A program made the position numbers and the translations under genes. From Periweissella ghanensis (GTDB lineage: Bacteria; Bacillota; Bacilli; Lactobacillales; Lactobacillaceae), in contig NZ_CAKKNT010000020.1 of assembly GCF_918814755.1 (NCBI RefSeq), positions 1 through 33,441 of the forward strand: 33,441 nucleotides of DNA, written 5' to 3'. The notes beneath the pieces were generated by a model. The model did not search any database, was not told the origin of the DNA, and saw only the letters and a list, made by a program, of their open reading frames with translations. Shown piece after piece: positions 17,087-24,762 of this stretch (positions are counted from its first letter, which is position 1; each line of letters opens with the position of its first letter).

Positions 17087-17509
17087 TCAGTTATTTTGGT
17101 AATAGCGAAGCACCCAATATGGTTTGTCCGCTGTGTTTTCATGTATTTTCTGCCACCCCAATTGTTCATAAAATGTTAACGCCGTTTGATTTTGGCTCAA
17201 ACACTTTAATTCAAAATCACCTGCTGCGGTGGCCAAGGCAGCTGCTACTAGTTGCTGTCCGATCCCTTGTCGTTGAAAACTCGGGGCCACAAACAGTAGG
17301 TGAATAAATCGCGTTGGTTGGTAAATTGAGATGAAGCCTTGAAGATTTTCACCATCAGTTGCAACAAGCACAAGCTCATCAACAGTATCATTTGCAAAAT
17401 CACCTAATTTGCCGGAATGTTCTGCTGCAAATACCGGGCTACTCTGGCGGCTCGTTAAATAAATGCACTCTAATTGTTGGCGATCCTCGGCACGCCTTAG
17501 TCTAATCAT
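17087..17509 (-). CDS. GNAT-family N-acetyltransferase
   Basis: A 140-aa single-domain acetyltransferase. The acetyl-CoA pyrophosphate loop is seen in HLLFVAPSFQRQGIGQQLVAAA, and the C-terminal region has the usual NQTALTFYEQLGW. The substrate is unknown. ATG follows AGGAGAAAAAC, with a good promoter just upstream. Confidence 0.9.
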   Translation of the reverse strand: MIRLRRAEDRQQLECIYLTSRQSSPVFAAEHSGKLGDFANDTVDELVLVATDGENLQGFISIYQPTRFIHLLFVAPSFQRQGIGQQLVAAALATAAGDFELKCLSQNQTALTFYEQLGWQKIHENTADKPYWVLRYYQNN

Positions 17510-17540
17510 GTTTTTCTCCTGAACCGTTTATTTTAAGCGT

Positions 17541-17569
17541 ATTATGGCTGTTTTTTAACCTAGCGTCAA
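17541..17569 (-). promoter_or_regulatory. Promoter of the GNAT/anchored-protein operon
   Basis: TTGACG (17564-17569) and CATAAT (17541-17546) on the minus strand have a 17-base spacer, about 30 bases before the GNAT start codon. Confidence 0.65.
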
Positions 17570-17580
17570 TCAATGATTAA

Positions 17581-18768
17581 CTAGATGTTTTCATTTAAAT
17601 GCAAATAAAAGCGATTAAACCCATAGACCCGGTGTAACTCAAGCTGGCGACACTCCTTAACATAGTCCTGATAGGCAGCTAACCGACTATCATCAGGAAT
17701 CTCCTGCCAGGCTAAAAAATCATCATGCCCCCCGACATTTACAATATCAACATACCGTCCACCACGATTGTAATCTTTTTCATAACGCCAATAATTAGTT
17801 GCCTTACGCCGTAATAATGGATCACTTGGATGTTCAATATCCAATAAGCGATGCGAACGATGCTGTGGTTTACCATAATTAAATGATTCCGTATTAGCAA
17901 CTTGTTCCAGTTCTAACACATTGTAATGACCAGGATTACTATCAATGGTCCCATCTTCATTAATCCGATAAACATTCCATTCGCTCACAAAGGCACTCGT
18001 CGTTAAATCGACAATAAATTCCACCATTTTAGTATGTTGTGATATTTGAACTTTCATATTTTTGGGAAAAGTAAATACTTCATGATACCGATTATGATAG
18101 TTGGCCCCCGTTTGATAATCTAACCCAATACCCCGTTCATGGGCATATTCAAGTAATTTGTCATAATCGGTGGCACCATTTTGATTCTGGCGGATATAAT
18201 CAATACATTGGCGATCAATGTAACTGCGAAATGCATGGACTTTAAAGGCCAACTCGCAATTTTGCTCATCCAGTTGTTGTGGCTTATTATTGCGTGCATA
18301 CATATCTAACGTCTCACGTGGAAAAGCCTTTTGAATCGTTTGCCGTAAAATAGTTAAAAATAAACTCACCGGTGCTAGTTTAGGATCAATTTTAAATGGG
18401 CCCGCTAATTGTAAAAAACCAAATTCATCGCACTTAGCTTGTAATTGATTAAACATTAATTGTAATTTATCGGACGCCCGTAAATTACTAGCTTGAAACA
18501 TTTTAGTATACACAGATGAACCAACTAAAAATGTCATCGCATAGACCACTGCCTGTTGCTCTCCCTGACTATTGGCATCCTGTTTTAGTGCAATGGCGTT
18601 CTTTGCATAACGACAGTAAGCCCGGATGGCCGGTTGATCCCAACCAACGGACTTTAGATGATGCACTGCCTCGATTAAATCTTGCCATGCGCTTGGCGTA
18701 ATATTTTTCGTTTGCACAATCCCTAATTGTCGATACTGATCGATTTTTTGTAACCATTGATTTTTCAT
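17581..18768 (-). CDS. Conserved hypothetical protein (DUF3114-like)
   Basis: A 395-aa soluble protein without signal or membrane segments. I recall proteins of this type from streptococci and lactobacilli as DUF3114, but cannot check. Visible features: a helical N-terminal half (DLIEAVHHLKSVGWDQPAIRAYCRYAKNA), then a mixed region with several His and aromatic residues (YHNRYHEVFTFPKNM, KPQHRSHRLLDIEHPSDPLLRRKA, NVGGHDDFLAWQEI). No catalytic motif is clear. ATG at 18768 follows a GGGGGG site; a longer in-frame reading has no better signal. The gene has its own promoter. Confidence 0.7.
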   Translation of the reverse strand: MKNQWLQKIDQYRQLGIVQTKNITPSAWQDLIEAVHHLKSVGWDQPAIRAYCRYAKNAIALKQDANSQGEQQAVVYAMTFLVGSSVYTKMFQASNLRASDKLQLMFNQLQAKCDEFGFLQLAGPFKIDPKLAPVSLFLTILRQTIQKAFPRETLDMYARNNKPQQLDEQNCELAFKVHAFRSYIDRQCIDYIRQNQNGATDYDKLLEYAHERGIGLDYQTGANYHNRYHEVFTFPKNMKVQISQHTKMVEFIVDLTTSAFVSEWNVYRINEDGTIDSNPGHYNVLELEQVANTESFNYGKPQHRSHRLLDIEHPSDPLLRRKATNYWRYEKDYNRGGRYVDIVNVGGHDDFLAWQEIPDDSRLAAYQDYVKECRQLELHRVYGFNRFYLHLNENI

Positions 18769-18825
18769 TGTCAGCCCCCCTGCTTTGCAACTCAAACGTG
18801 GTTATTGTCGTTTTCTACTAATTAA

Positions 18826-18831
18826 ATTATA
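18826..18831 (-). promoter_or_regulatory. Extended -10 promoter of the DUF3114-like gene
   Basis: On the minus strand TGCTATAAT forms a perfect extended -10 element about 58 bases before the start codon. The -35 is weak. Confidence 0.5.
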
Positions 18832-18853
18832 GCAAATTTAGCCTTAGACACTA

Positions 18854-18890
18854 AAAAAGTGCCCTCACACCCCATGTGAAAACACTTTTT
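18854..18890 (-). terminator. Terminator after the XRE-TetR regulator
   Basis: On the minus strand AAAAAGTGTTTTCACA pairs with TGTGAGGGCACTTTTT (with G-U pairs) around a five-base loop, ending in T6. Confidence 0.75.
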
Positions 18891-18908
18891 AACAAAAATT
18901 ATTGATAA

Positions 18909-19676
18909 TTACTCTTCATCAAAATTTTTAGTCTTTGCTGGAAACCATTGATCAATTTGATCACGTGACATTCGCTTAATTCGGGTTTGAAAACGTTCCA
19001 GTGATTCTGGATTTTCTGAACTCATCCAAACCGATACCATGACAGTAAAAATTGACACAATATATTCTACTGTTAAACTATCACTTTTATCCATATCAAA
19101 ATTTTGTAAAATGATTTGTTTATAACGACTAGTTATGAATTTTTTCCACACTTCACTTATGTATGGCCGCGTATACAATAAATTTAACGCAAAATGTTTC
19201 TCATATAAAATAGGCGCTAAATCATCAATAAAAATAGCTTCAATACTTGCACCCTTAACTATTTTATGTTCAATTCGACAAACAATATCCTGATCAACAC
19301 AATTAATAAAGCCATAGATTAAATCTTCAAACGTTGAAAAATGTTTTTCAATTTCGACTTGGCTTTTATTGGCAAGTTGGGCAATTTTAGCAAAGCTCGG
19401 TCTTTTACTTGGTGATTCAACCATGCTTTGTTTAAAAGCTTGCAAAATAATTGCGATTTCTTTTTCTCGTTGATCGTCAGAGGAACTATCAAAAAAGTAA
19501 TCAATGGTTAAATTATACTTCTCGATAATTGTAAACATCATATCTGCCGTGGGCTCACTCACCCCCCGTTCCCATTTTGAAACCAATTGGTAAGATATAA
19601 ATAATTCTTCAGCCAATTCTAATTGGGTTAGGTTATTAACTTTTCGTAGTAATTTAATTCGTTCACCAATATTAAT
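18909..19676 (-). CDS. Double-HTH regulator: XRE N-terminus fused to a TetR-like domain, apparent ATT start
   Basis: A cytoplasmic DNA-binding protein. Residues 2-60 form an XRE helix-turn-helix (NIGERIKLLRKVNNLTQLEL, LVSKWERGVSEP, TIDYFF). From about 90 comes a TetR-like HTH (SFAKIAQLANKSQVEIEKHF, TFEDLIYGFI) followed by a TetR-like helical ligand-type domain. No ATG, GTG or TTG gives a complete XRE domain. The first usable one (TTG at 19616) would delete the first helix and has no ribosome binding site. AGGGGG lies eight bases before an ATT at 19676 that begins INIGERIKLL, where MNIGERIKLL would be usual. I therefore annotate an ATT start (255 aa). It is divergent from the small transcript to its right. 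Confidence 0.75.
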   Translation of the reverse strand: MNIGERIKLLRKVNNLTQLELAEELFISYQLVSKWERGVSEPTADMMFTIIEKYNLTIDYFFDSSSDDQREKEIAIILQAFKQSMVESPSKRPSFAKIAQLANKSQVEIEKHFSTFEDLIYGFINCVDQDIVCRIEHKIVKGASIEAIFIDDLAPILYEKHFALNLLYTRPYISEVWKKFITSRYKQIILQNFDMDKSDSLTVEYIVSIFTVMVSVWMSSENPESLERFQTRIKRMSRDQIDQWFPAKTKNFDEE

Positions 19677-19771
19677 GGTCTTTACCCCCTAGTTATAATA
19701 ATTTGGACATACCATTTAAAATCTTGCAATAACTTTTTATTCTCTCTACTAACTTATTTAATTATATGATT

Positions 19772-19850
19772 TTTAACGTTAAATTGATACTATATGATTA
19801 ATGATATAGGTAATATTACGTTGAATATTACACAAAGTGTCGCTCCACTT
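19772..19850. promoter_or_regulatory. Cluster of possible operators between the XRE-TetR gene and the small transcript
   Basis: Three sequence symmetries lie close together: the perfect 12-base palindrome TTTAACGTTAAA (19772-19783), the direct repeat AATATTAC (19812-19819 and 19824-19831, twelve bases apart), and the inverted repeat AAGTG/CACTT (19835-19850). The region is AT-rich and divergent, so binding by one or both neighbouring regulators is plausible but unproven. Confidence 0.35.
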
Positions 19851-19919
19851 CGTCAAATATCTAACTTACATATTATCTGTACCGCCACATAACATACATT
19901 CTATATCAATTTCTATCTT

Positions 19920-20036
19920 ATGAGGCACATGGGGGAGATACTGTACCTTATCCGTCAAATGCTTGAAGAACATTATTTGCTCTCTAATGTTCTTCAGCAC
20001 ACCAAATATACCGGGGGGATTTTGTTTGGTGCCTAA
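19920..20036 (+). CDS. Candidate 38-aa peptide gene between two regulators
   Basis: A small ORF starting at ATG 19920 (or the ATG at 19929) and ending KYTGGILFGA. It has an amphipathic helical middle (ILYLIRQMLEEHYLLSNVL). It lies in a plus-strand unit ending at a strong terminator (20075-20118), divergent from the XRE-TetR gene and convergent with the Rgg-like gene. Size, hydrophobic C-terminus and position fit a signalling peptide precursor. Two cautions apply: the start sites are poor, with GGGGGAG falling after rather than before the ATG codons, and a strong hairpin (19960-19999) lies inside the ORF, so the unit could instead be a structured RNA. Confidence 0.35.
   Translation: MRHMGEILYLIRQMLEEHYLLSNVLQHTKYTGGILFGA
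19960..20031 (+). ncRNA. Two consecutive stem-loops in the small plus-strand transcript
   Basis: TGCTTGAAGAACATTA (19960-19975) pairs with TAATGTTCTTCAGCA (19985-19999) with one bulge. CACCAAA (20000-20006) then pairs with TTTGGTG (20025-20031) around a loop carrying GGGGGG. Such strong adjacent structures ahead of a terminator suggest a regulatory RNA or a structured leader. Confidence 0.45.
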
Positions 20037-20076
20037 AGCATATACACTAAATTTTAGTGTATTCCTATATCTTTAG
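20029..20076 (+). CDS. Possible 15-aa peptide ORF overlapping the end of the 38-aa ORF
   Basis: GTG at 20029 lies ten bases after GGGGGG and overlaps the 38-aa ORF's stop. It encodes MPKAYTLNFSVFLYL and stops at the base of the terminator hairpin. Short, with a Lys near the N-terminus and a hydrophobic C-terminus, it has a pheromone-like composition. It may be chance. Confidence 0.2.
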   Translation: MPKAYTLNFSVFLYL

Positions 20077-20118
20077 TACTACTAGCATCGTCAATTAGCG
20101 ATGCTAGTAGTACTTTTT
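20075..20118 (+). terminator. Strong terminator of the small plus-strand unit
   Basis: AGTACTACTAGCATCG pairs perfectly with CGATGCTAGTAGTACT around an eight-base loop, followed by TTTTTGTTTT. This shows that a plus-strand transcript is made and ended here. Confidence 0.9.
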
Positions 20119-20212
20119 GTTTTAAATTATCATTTATTATTAGAATTAAGTTTAATCATCAGCAAATGTATTGCCAACGTGCATGAAGGCCAGCAATATC
20201 AAGCAATATACT

Positions 20213-20254
20213 AAATAAGTCCTTTGAAGAAAATTCTTCAAAGGACTTATTTTT
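20213..20254 (-). terminator. Terminator of the accessory Sec operon, symmetrical
   Basis: AAATAAGTCCTTTGAAGA pairs with TCTTCAAAGGACTTATTT around a four-base loop, with A/T runs at both ends. It lies about 60 bases past the Rgg-like gene. The stretch 20119-20212 before it shows nothing I can name. Confidence 0.85.
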
Positions 20255-20315
20255 GTATTTAAAACTACTTGTATCTTAAAAGTAACTTTGTATGTTGCAT
20301 TAACCTTAACTAAAA

Positions 20316-21326
20316 TTATAGATGTGTCGCTAATTTTTTAGTTGTTAAATTAGTAACCGCAAATGAATCTTGATCTAATAACTGTGTCCAATAATCATAT
20401 TCAAAAGTTGACAATAATAATTTATGTTGTTCAACTAAATTTTTAGAGGCCATAATTAATTGCATTTGATCGTTTGGTCGACTGAAATTTTTCATATATT
20501 CCAGCAAATTTTTTACTAAAATAGTATCAAAAGTTTCATGGCCAATTTCGCTTAAAAAACTTTGAATTTCTTGTAATGTCTTTTTTGCTGATGCTAAATC
20601 ATCAGCAAAAAATTGTAACATTGCAACATCCAACCAAATACCAAAAACAATTTTTAAGTCAGTCGCATGAACATACTTAAGTTGTTGTTTAATCCACCCT
20701 TTGACCAACAAAAAATTACTATTACGGCCGTAGCCATCTTTCTGATCAATGGTAAAATCAACGTACGCAAGGTATAAAATCACATCAAATAATGAAAAAG
20801 TTTCAACTTTTTCAAAGTAATTTTCCAAACGTTCCTGCTCGATATTCTTTGAATTATGTTGACCTTTATATTCCAAAGCATAGTAGCATAAGATCAAACG
20901 ATAGATATCATCTTGCTCGCCTAGCTTACTTTGCTTCATTAATTCTTCTTCTAATATGTGATTACGTCCTCGGTTGGCAAGTTTACTATTAGTACCTGGA
21001 TATGCTGTAACCAATAAAACATCTAAAAATTCTTCAGTATGGGGTACTAACAAGCTTAAAAATTCTGAATTAGTAAGCCCAATAATTTTTTTTATACCTA
21101 ACACAAATTCCAATGGTAAATCAGTTTCATATTGCAACCAACGATAATATCTTGACCGCGATAAGTTTAATGTTCTTTCGAAACGCTGCACTTTAATGCC
21201 TTTAGCTTTACGAATTTTTTCAACTTCCTCACGCTGAATACCCACTGCCATTACGCTGGTCTCAGGTACTTCCAATGTTGGACATCTCTCTAATACTACG
21301 CGACTTAATCCTAACAAAGGTTTCAT
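20316..21326 (-). CDS. Rgg/MutR-like transcriptional regulator, last gene of the accessory Sec operon
   Basis: A 336-aa protein with an N-terminal helix-turn-helix (about 30-90: REEVEKIRKAKGIKVQRFERTLNLSRSRYYRWLQYE) and a long all-helical C-terminal domain with TPR-like pairs (SLFDVILYLAYVDFTIDQKD, KIVFGIWLDVAMLQFFADDLASAKKTLQEI). This is the layout of Rgg/MutR/GadR regulators, many of which bind short peptide pheromones. ATG follows AGGGGG by eight bases, and that site overlaps the last codons of asp4 (FRG then TAA), so expression is tied to the operon. The first 28 residues precede the HTH and are unusual. No enzymatic domain. Peptide sensing is inferred from architecture. Confidence 0.7.
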   Translation of the reverse strand: MKPLLGLSRVVLERCPTLEVPETSVMAVGIQREEVEKIRKAKGIKVQRFERTLNLSRSRYYRWLQYETDLPLEFVLGIKKIIGLTNSEFLSLLVPHTEEFLDVLLVTAYPGTNSKLANRGRNHILEEELMKQSKLGEQDDIYRLILCYYALEYKGQHNSKNIEQERLENYFEKVETFSLFDVILYLAYVDFTIDQKDGYGRNSNFLLVKGWIKQQLKYVHATDLKIVFGIWLDVAMLQFFADDLASAKKTLQEIQSFLSEIGHETFDTILVKNLLEYMKNFSRPNDQMQLIMASKNLVEQHKLLLSTFEYDYWTQLLDQDSFAVTNLTTKKLATHL

Positions 21327-21331
21327 ATAGC

Positions 21332-21505
21332 TTACCCCCTAAAATAACTATAAAACTGATACAAAGTACTTGATAAGATAATTACCCCCACGATAATTGA
21401 AACAATTATTTGTACTTTATTTTTCTTTTCTGTGGATTTATCAAAGACCTCCTCACGTTCTTTATCGAAGCGACTTTGAATATCTTGATCTAAATTTAAT
21501 TTCAT
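21332..21505 (-). CDS. asp4: Asp4-like small membrane protein (SecE-like part of the accessory translocon)
   Basis: A 57-aa protein: a charged N-terminal half (DQDIQSRFDKEREEVFDKSTEKKNK) and one C-terminal membrane helix (about 34-52, IIVSIIVGVIILSSTLY). Size, topology and position right after gtfB match Asp4 of streptococcal aSec loci, proposed as the SecE counterpart of SecY2. The start is ATG at 21505 after GGTGG. That site lies in a possible GATATCC/GGATAT hairpin. An Asp5 (SecG-like) gene is not seen next to it. The assignment rests on position and topology more than on sequence identity. Confidence 0.65.
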   Translation of the reverse strand: MKLNLDQDIQSRFDKEREEVFDKSTEKKNKVQIIVSIIVGVIILSSTLYQFYSYFRG

Positions 21506-21545
21506 ATATATATCCACCACCCTTTGGATATCTTAGTGTTACTGC

Positions 21546-22400
21546 TTAGTTATTGATAATTAACTTATCATGTGGCACATCTTTTGGAATTTTGTTGGCC
21601 ATGTCTTCGGTTAAGACCACATGTTGTACATAATCAATTTCATTAGTCAAAATTTGATACAGATTACCTTTTATGTGACCAGATTCATCAATGGGATCTT
21701 CATTTAAATATAATGTGTTTTTTGACTTTGTGTTCTTTAATGCTAACAATTCAATCCCCATATAATTAATACCAATTGTATCTTTTGGTCCCACCAATTT
21801 AGCTAATTGGTCTTGGTAAAATTCAAGGTTGTTATCATAAGTTGCCACAAGTTGTTTCGTCTTTACATCATATACGCGGATGTAATTCAAATTACCTTGA
21901 TAGAAGAAGTAACGTACCGCTGCAAATTGATTTTCATCATAAAAATCAATTTCTTGGACTTCATTACGCGTGTAAAAAAGATTGCTAAAGAGGAAGCCAT
22001 CACTAGCATATTCCTCAATATAATCCAATTCACCTTTAGTATTCAGATAACGAACTTCTTTTACAATTCGTCGGCTATTTGGATATGTGTATACTTCACC
22101 AATCGTCAAACCATCATTGATGATTGAAATTGAACCATCACGATTCATTGTAATTTCAGCTAAATCAACCGTTGGAAAATCATTAAAAAAGTAACCTTCT
22201 TTTGATGATTTATAAGCCAAACGTCCAGTTAATTGGTCAATTAAACTTGTTATTTTAACATTTTCTTGTTCTGCAATTTTACCTAAGGCTGGTGATGGCG
22301 CTAACATCACGACCGTCCCTTGATTTTTTTCCACGCGCGCTTTACTAGCCGCCCAAATCTTATCACCAGTATTAATAATGTTTAAAAGTTCATAGTTCAT
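21546..22400 (-). CDS. gtfB: Accessory Sec glycosyltransferase co-factor GtfB (short form)
   Basis: A 284-aa protein overlapping gtfA by 11 bases. GtfB partners GtfA, holding the Ser-rich substrate through its beta-rich add-on domain so that GlcNAc can be attached. The visible part has strands typical of that domain (GYFFNDFPTVDLAEITMNRDGSI, RRIVKEVRYLN, EIDFYDENQFAAVRYFF) and ends soon after VQHVVLTEDM. Streptococcal GtfB is about 440 aa with a second Rossmann-like half; that half is missing here, and only 40 bases follow before asp4. The ATG follows GGGGGG. Either a natural short form or a truncation. Confidence 0.75.
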   Translation of the reverse strand: MNYELLNIINTGDKIWAASKARVEKNQGTVVMLAPSPALGKIAEQENVKITSLIDQLTGRLAYKSSKEGYFFNDFPTVDLAEITMNRDGSISIINDGLTIGEVYTYPNSRRIVKEVRYLNTKGELDYIEEYASDGFLFSNLFYTRNEVQEIDFYDENQFAAVRYFFYQGNLNYIRVYDVKTKQLVATYDNNLEFYQDQLAKLVGPKDTIGINYMGIELLALKNTKSKNTLYLNEDPIDESGHIKGNLYQILTNEIDYVQHVVLTEDMANKIPKDVPHDKLIINN

Positions 22401-23832
22401 CAATTAAATCCCCCCATTTTTTAGCTAACACACTGTCTTTAAATTCAGAAACTGATCGGCGTGCATTTCGCACTAAATTTGAATAATTAGCTGCTAACAT
22501 CTTTTCGCCGGCTTTAGCTAATTGTTCCACAGAATCATCATCATTTCCGCGATCAAAACTTGCTAAGAAACCATTTTCACCATCATGAATAAGTTCAAGT
22601 GCCCCAAAACGTGCATTGAAAGATAGAATTGGTAACGCTGCATTCAATGCTTCGATGTAGGTTAAACCAAATCCTTCCGAGAAAGACCCAGAAATAAAGG
22701 CATCGTATTGTGGATAAACTTGATCAACATGATTTGAATGACCTTTCAACTTAATGTAATCACCTGCTGAAAGTTCCAAGATAACTTCTTCAAGTTTATT
22801 TTTAGTTTCACCTTGACCATATATATCAAGGCTAACTTTATGGCCTGCTTCATGTAATTTAGCAATTGCGCGGACACATAAATCAATATGTTTTTCTTCC
22901 GCTAATCGTGAGACACTGACAAACTTAAAGACGCCATTATTTTTCTTTTGTACTTTAGCTTTTGGCTTTTTATCACGAATCCCCCCCACTGGAATCGCAA
23001 CAATCTTATTCGTATCATTTGGAAAATCAACTAATAGATCTTCTCTTTGTAACTTGGTTGCCACAACTACTCGATCAACTTTATCCATATGCATTAACAT
23101 ATATTCATAATAGTTATTCCATAATGGATGTTTAGGATCATTGCGATCAGAAAGGTGATCAGCGTGGACTAATTCAATAATTTTAATTCCTAAATCACGC
23201 ATTTTATATAAGGCAGCTTCTGATTCCTCACCACGGTCAATGATGAACGTGTTTTTACCTTCATAATATGCATTTAATTGTTCAAAGAAAAATTTTTGTA
23301 ATAACACTTCATTTTCAAAATACAAGTGTTGGCCTTTAAAATCAAACAAGTGAATACTTTTAAGCAAAAACTCACGGTGTGGTTCATTATCATATTCAAA
23401 CATCACCATACGTTTACCAGTCTGTGCATTAAAGATTTCAACGCGTGCCGTACTTACTAGTAACATATTGGGCTTTTTAGGATCTGGAAACTTAACCATA
23501 TGTTCAATGATTGTTAAACCAGATGAAGTTTGACTAGTAAACATCCGATTGGTATTTGTACTATCAATCACCATATCAGATTTAACAGCTTGCTTATACA
23601 ATGGTCCATGATCTAGATATTTATCGCCATACACGAAGTATTCCCACATATTGATTACTTGGTCATTACGAAGGTTCCACGCGTCCATTGCTTCGTGTAA
23701 TTCACGAACCAATTCAACAAACACATAACGATATGGAATGCCTGCTTTATCAAATAACTCCCCACGATAAAACTGAGCATGTTCAACTCCTGAATTACCG
23801 ATTCCCATTGCTCTATTAATAAAGAAATTCAT
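22390..23832 (-). CDS. gtfA: Accessory Sec system glycosyltransferase GtfA
   Basis: A 480-aa GT4-type, GT-B-fold enzyme that starts O-GlcNAc addition to Ser/Thr of the adhesin in the cytosol. N-terminal half: NFFINRAMGIGNSGVEHAQFYR and the add-on beta domain. C-terminal half: FKFVSVSRLAEEKHIDLCVRAIAKL, VSLDIYGQGETKNKLEE and the donor-site GSFSEGFGLTYIEALNAALP with the EX7E-type glutamates. ATG at 23832 follows GGGGGAATATA; an upstream in-frame Met is not preceded by a good site. It lies 27 bases after asp3. Confidence 0.93.
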   Translation of the reverse strand: MNFFINRAMGIGNSGVEHAQFYRGELFDKAGIPYRYVFVELVRELHEAMDAWNLRNDQVINMWEYFVYGDKYLDHGPLYKQAVKSDMVIDSTNTNRMFTSQTSSGLTIIEHMVKFPDPKKPNMLLVSTARVEIFNAQTGKRMVMFEYDNEPHREFLLKSIHLFDFKGQHLYFENEVLLQKFFFEQLNAYYEGKNTFIIDRGEESEAALYKMRDLGIKIIELVHADHLSDRNDPKHPLWNNYYEYMLMHMDKVDRVVVATKLQREDLLVDFPNDTNKIVAIPVGGIRDKKPKAKVQKKNNGVFKFVSVSRLAEEKHIDLCVRAIAKLHEAGHKVSLDIYGQGETKNKLEEVILELSAGDYIKLKGHSNHVDQVYPQYDAFISGSFSEGFGLTYIEALNAALPILSFNARFGALELIHDGENGFLASFDRGNDDDSVEQLAKAGEKMLAANYSNLVRNARRSVSEFKDSVLAKKWGDLIDEL

Positions 23833-23859
23833 TATATTCCCCCTATATACATCCACCTA

Positions 23860-24762
23860 TTAGTGGCTTGTCTGCATTTTTTTGACTATTTTTAGCCATG
23901 GATTTTTTTGTAACTGATTGGCAATTTGATACAATTCCCGTTCTAATAACGATGATTCATCTAATTTCAATGCAATCTCAACTTGGTGCCTAAGAGCATG
24001 TTGCAATGTATGATTTGTCAATCCGGAATTATTTTCAAATAAAATATGCTCTAACACCGAAAGTGACAAATGTTCATCATCTTGCACTAGTAGATGCCAC
24101 CACTCGCGAATTGATTGTAAAATTTGTAAATCATCCAATTTATTAGCATCAAAATCATTTAAACGCCAAAACATTATATTTTCATCTAAGCTATTAAGTT
24201 GGTATGTCTCATTAGCCACATTTACCTGTGAAAAGATAATTTTTAATACTTTATTCGGTGCTTGTAATGGCTTAACACTTACAAAATTAAATTTATCATT
24301 TACATTAATCTCTACCTGCGTTGCCACTAGGTGATCAACTAATGTAAAGTTTTTAAAATTAATTTTTTGATGTCCAATATTCATAATGCTGACTTCATAA
24401 TGCGTAGCATCATTTGGATAAATGAACGTCCCCGCTAAATCATCAAAATTTAAATGATCTATTTGTTCATTATTAACACCATAGAAATTGACGACCCAGT
24501 AAGCCCCATTTGCTGGCTCCACGTTATAATCCATCTTGATTGTGTACTCATGTCCATGCACCAAAATTGGTAAAGTTGGAAATGCACGATCATTTGAAAA
24601 ATTTCGTTTAGAATACCAGGTCATAATTGCCAAGTTCGGTGACATCAATGGATTACTAAAATCAACACTATCTTCTAGAAACTGAATCGTTGACCCGTAA
24701 TTATAACTATCACCAAATGCGTTTTCCCAATTAATTTTAAAGATTGGTTTTGTCGTCATCAT
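23860..24762 (-). CDS. asp3: Accessory Sec system protein Asp3
   Basis: A 300-aa protein. Asp3 forms a complex with Asp1 and Asp2 and helps deliver the glycosylated adhesin to SecA2. Visible: INWENAFGDSYNYGSTIQFLED and LPILVHGHEYTIKMDYNVEPANGAYWVVNFYG, a beta-sandwich-like, carbohydrate-binding-module-type pattern, then a helical C-terminal part. That extra C-terminal half makes it longer than the streptococcal protein I recall. Its start overlaps the asp2 stop (TGATG), preceded by GAGG. Confidence 0.85.
   Translation of the reverse strand: MMTTKPIFKINWENAFGDSYNYGSTIQFLEDSVDFSNPLMSPNLAIMTWYSKRNFSNDRAFPTLPILVHGHEYTIKMDYNVEPANGAYWVVNFYGVNNEQIDHLNFDDLAGTFIYPNDATHYEVSIMNIGHQKINFKNFTLVDHLVATQVEINVNDKFNFVSVKPLQAPNKVLKIIFSQVNVANETYQLNSLDENIMFWRLNDFDANKLDDLQILQSIREWWHLLVQDDEHLSLSVLEHILFENNSGLTNHTLQHALRHQVEIALKLDESSLLERELYQIANQLQKNPWLKIVKKMQTSH

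Noticed and set aside
20265-20300. 11-aa minus-strand ORF MQHTKLLLRYK after the Rgg-like gene
   Set aside because: Too short and with a weak site to annotate; kept only as a remark in the signalling-unit finding.
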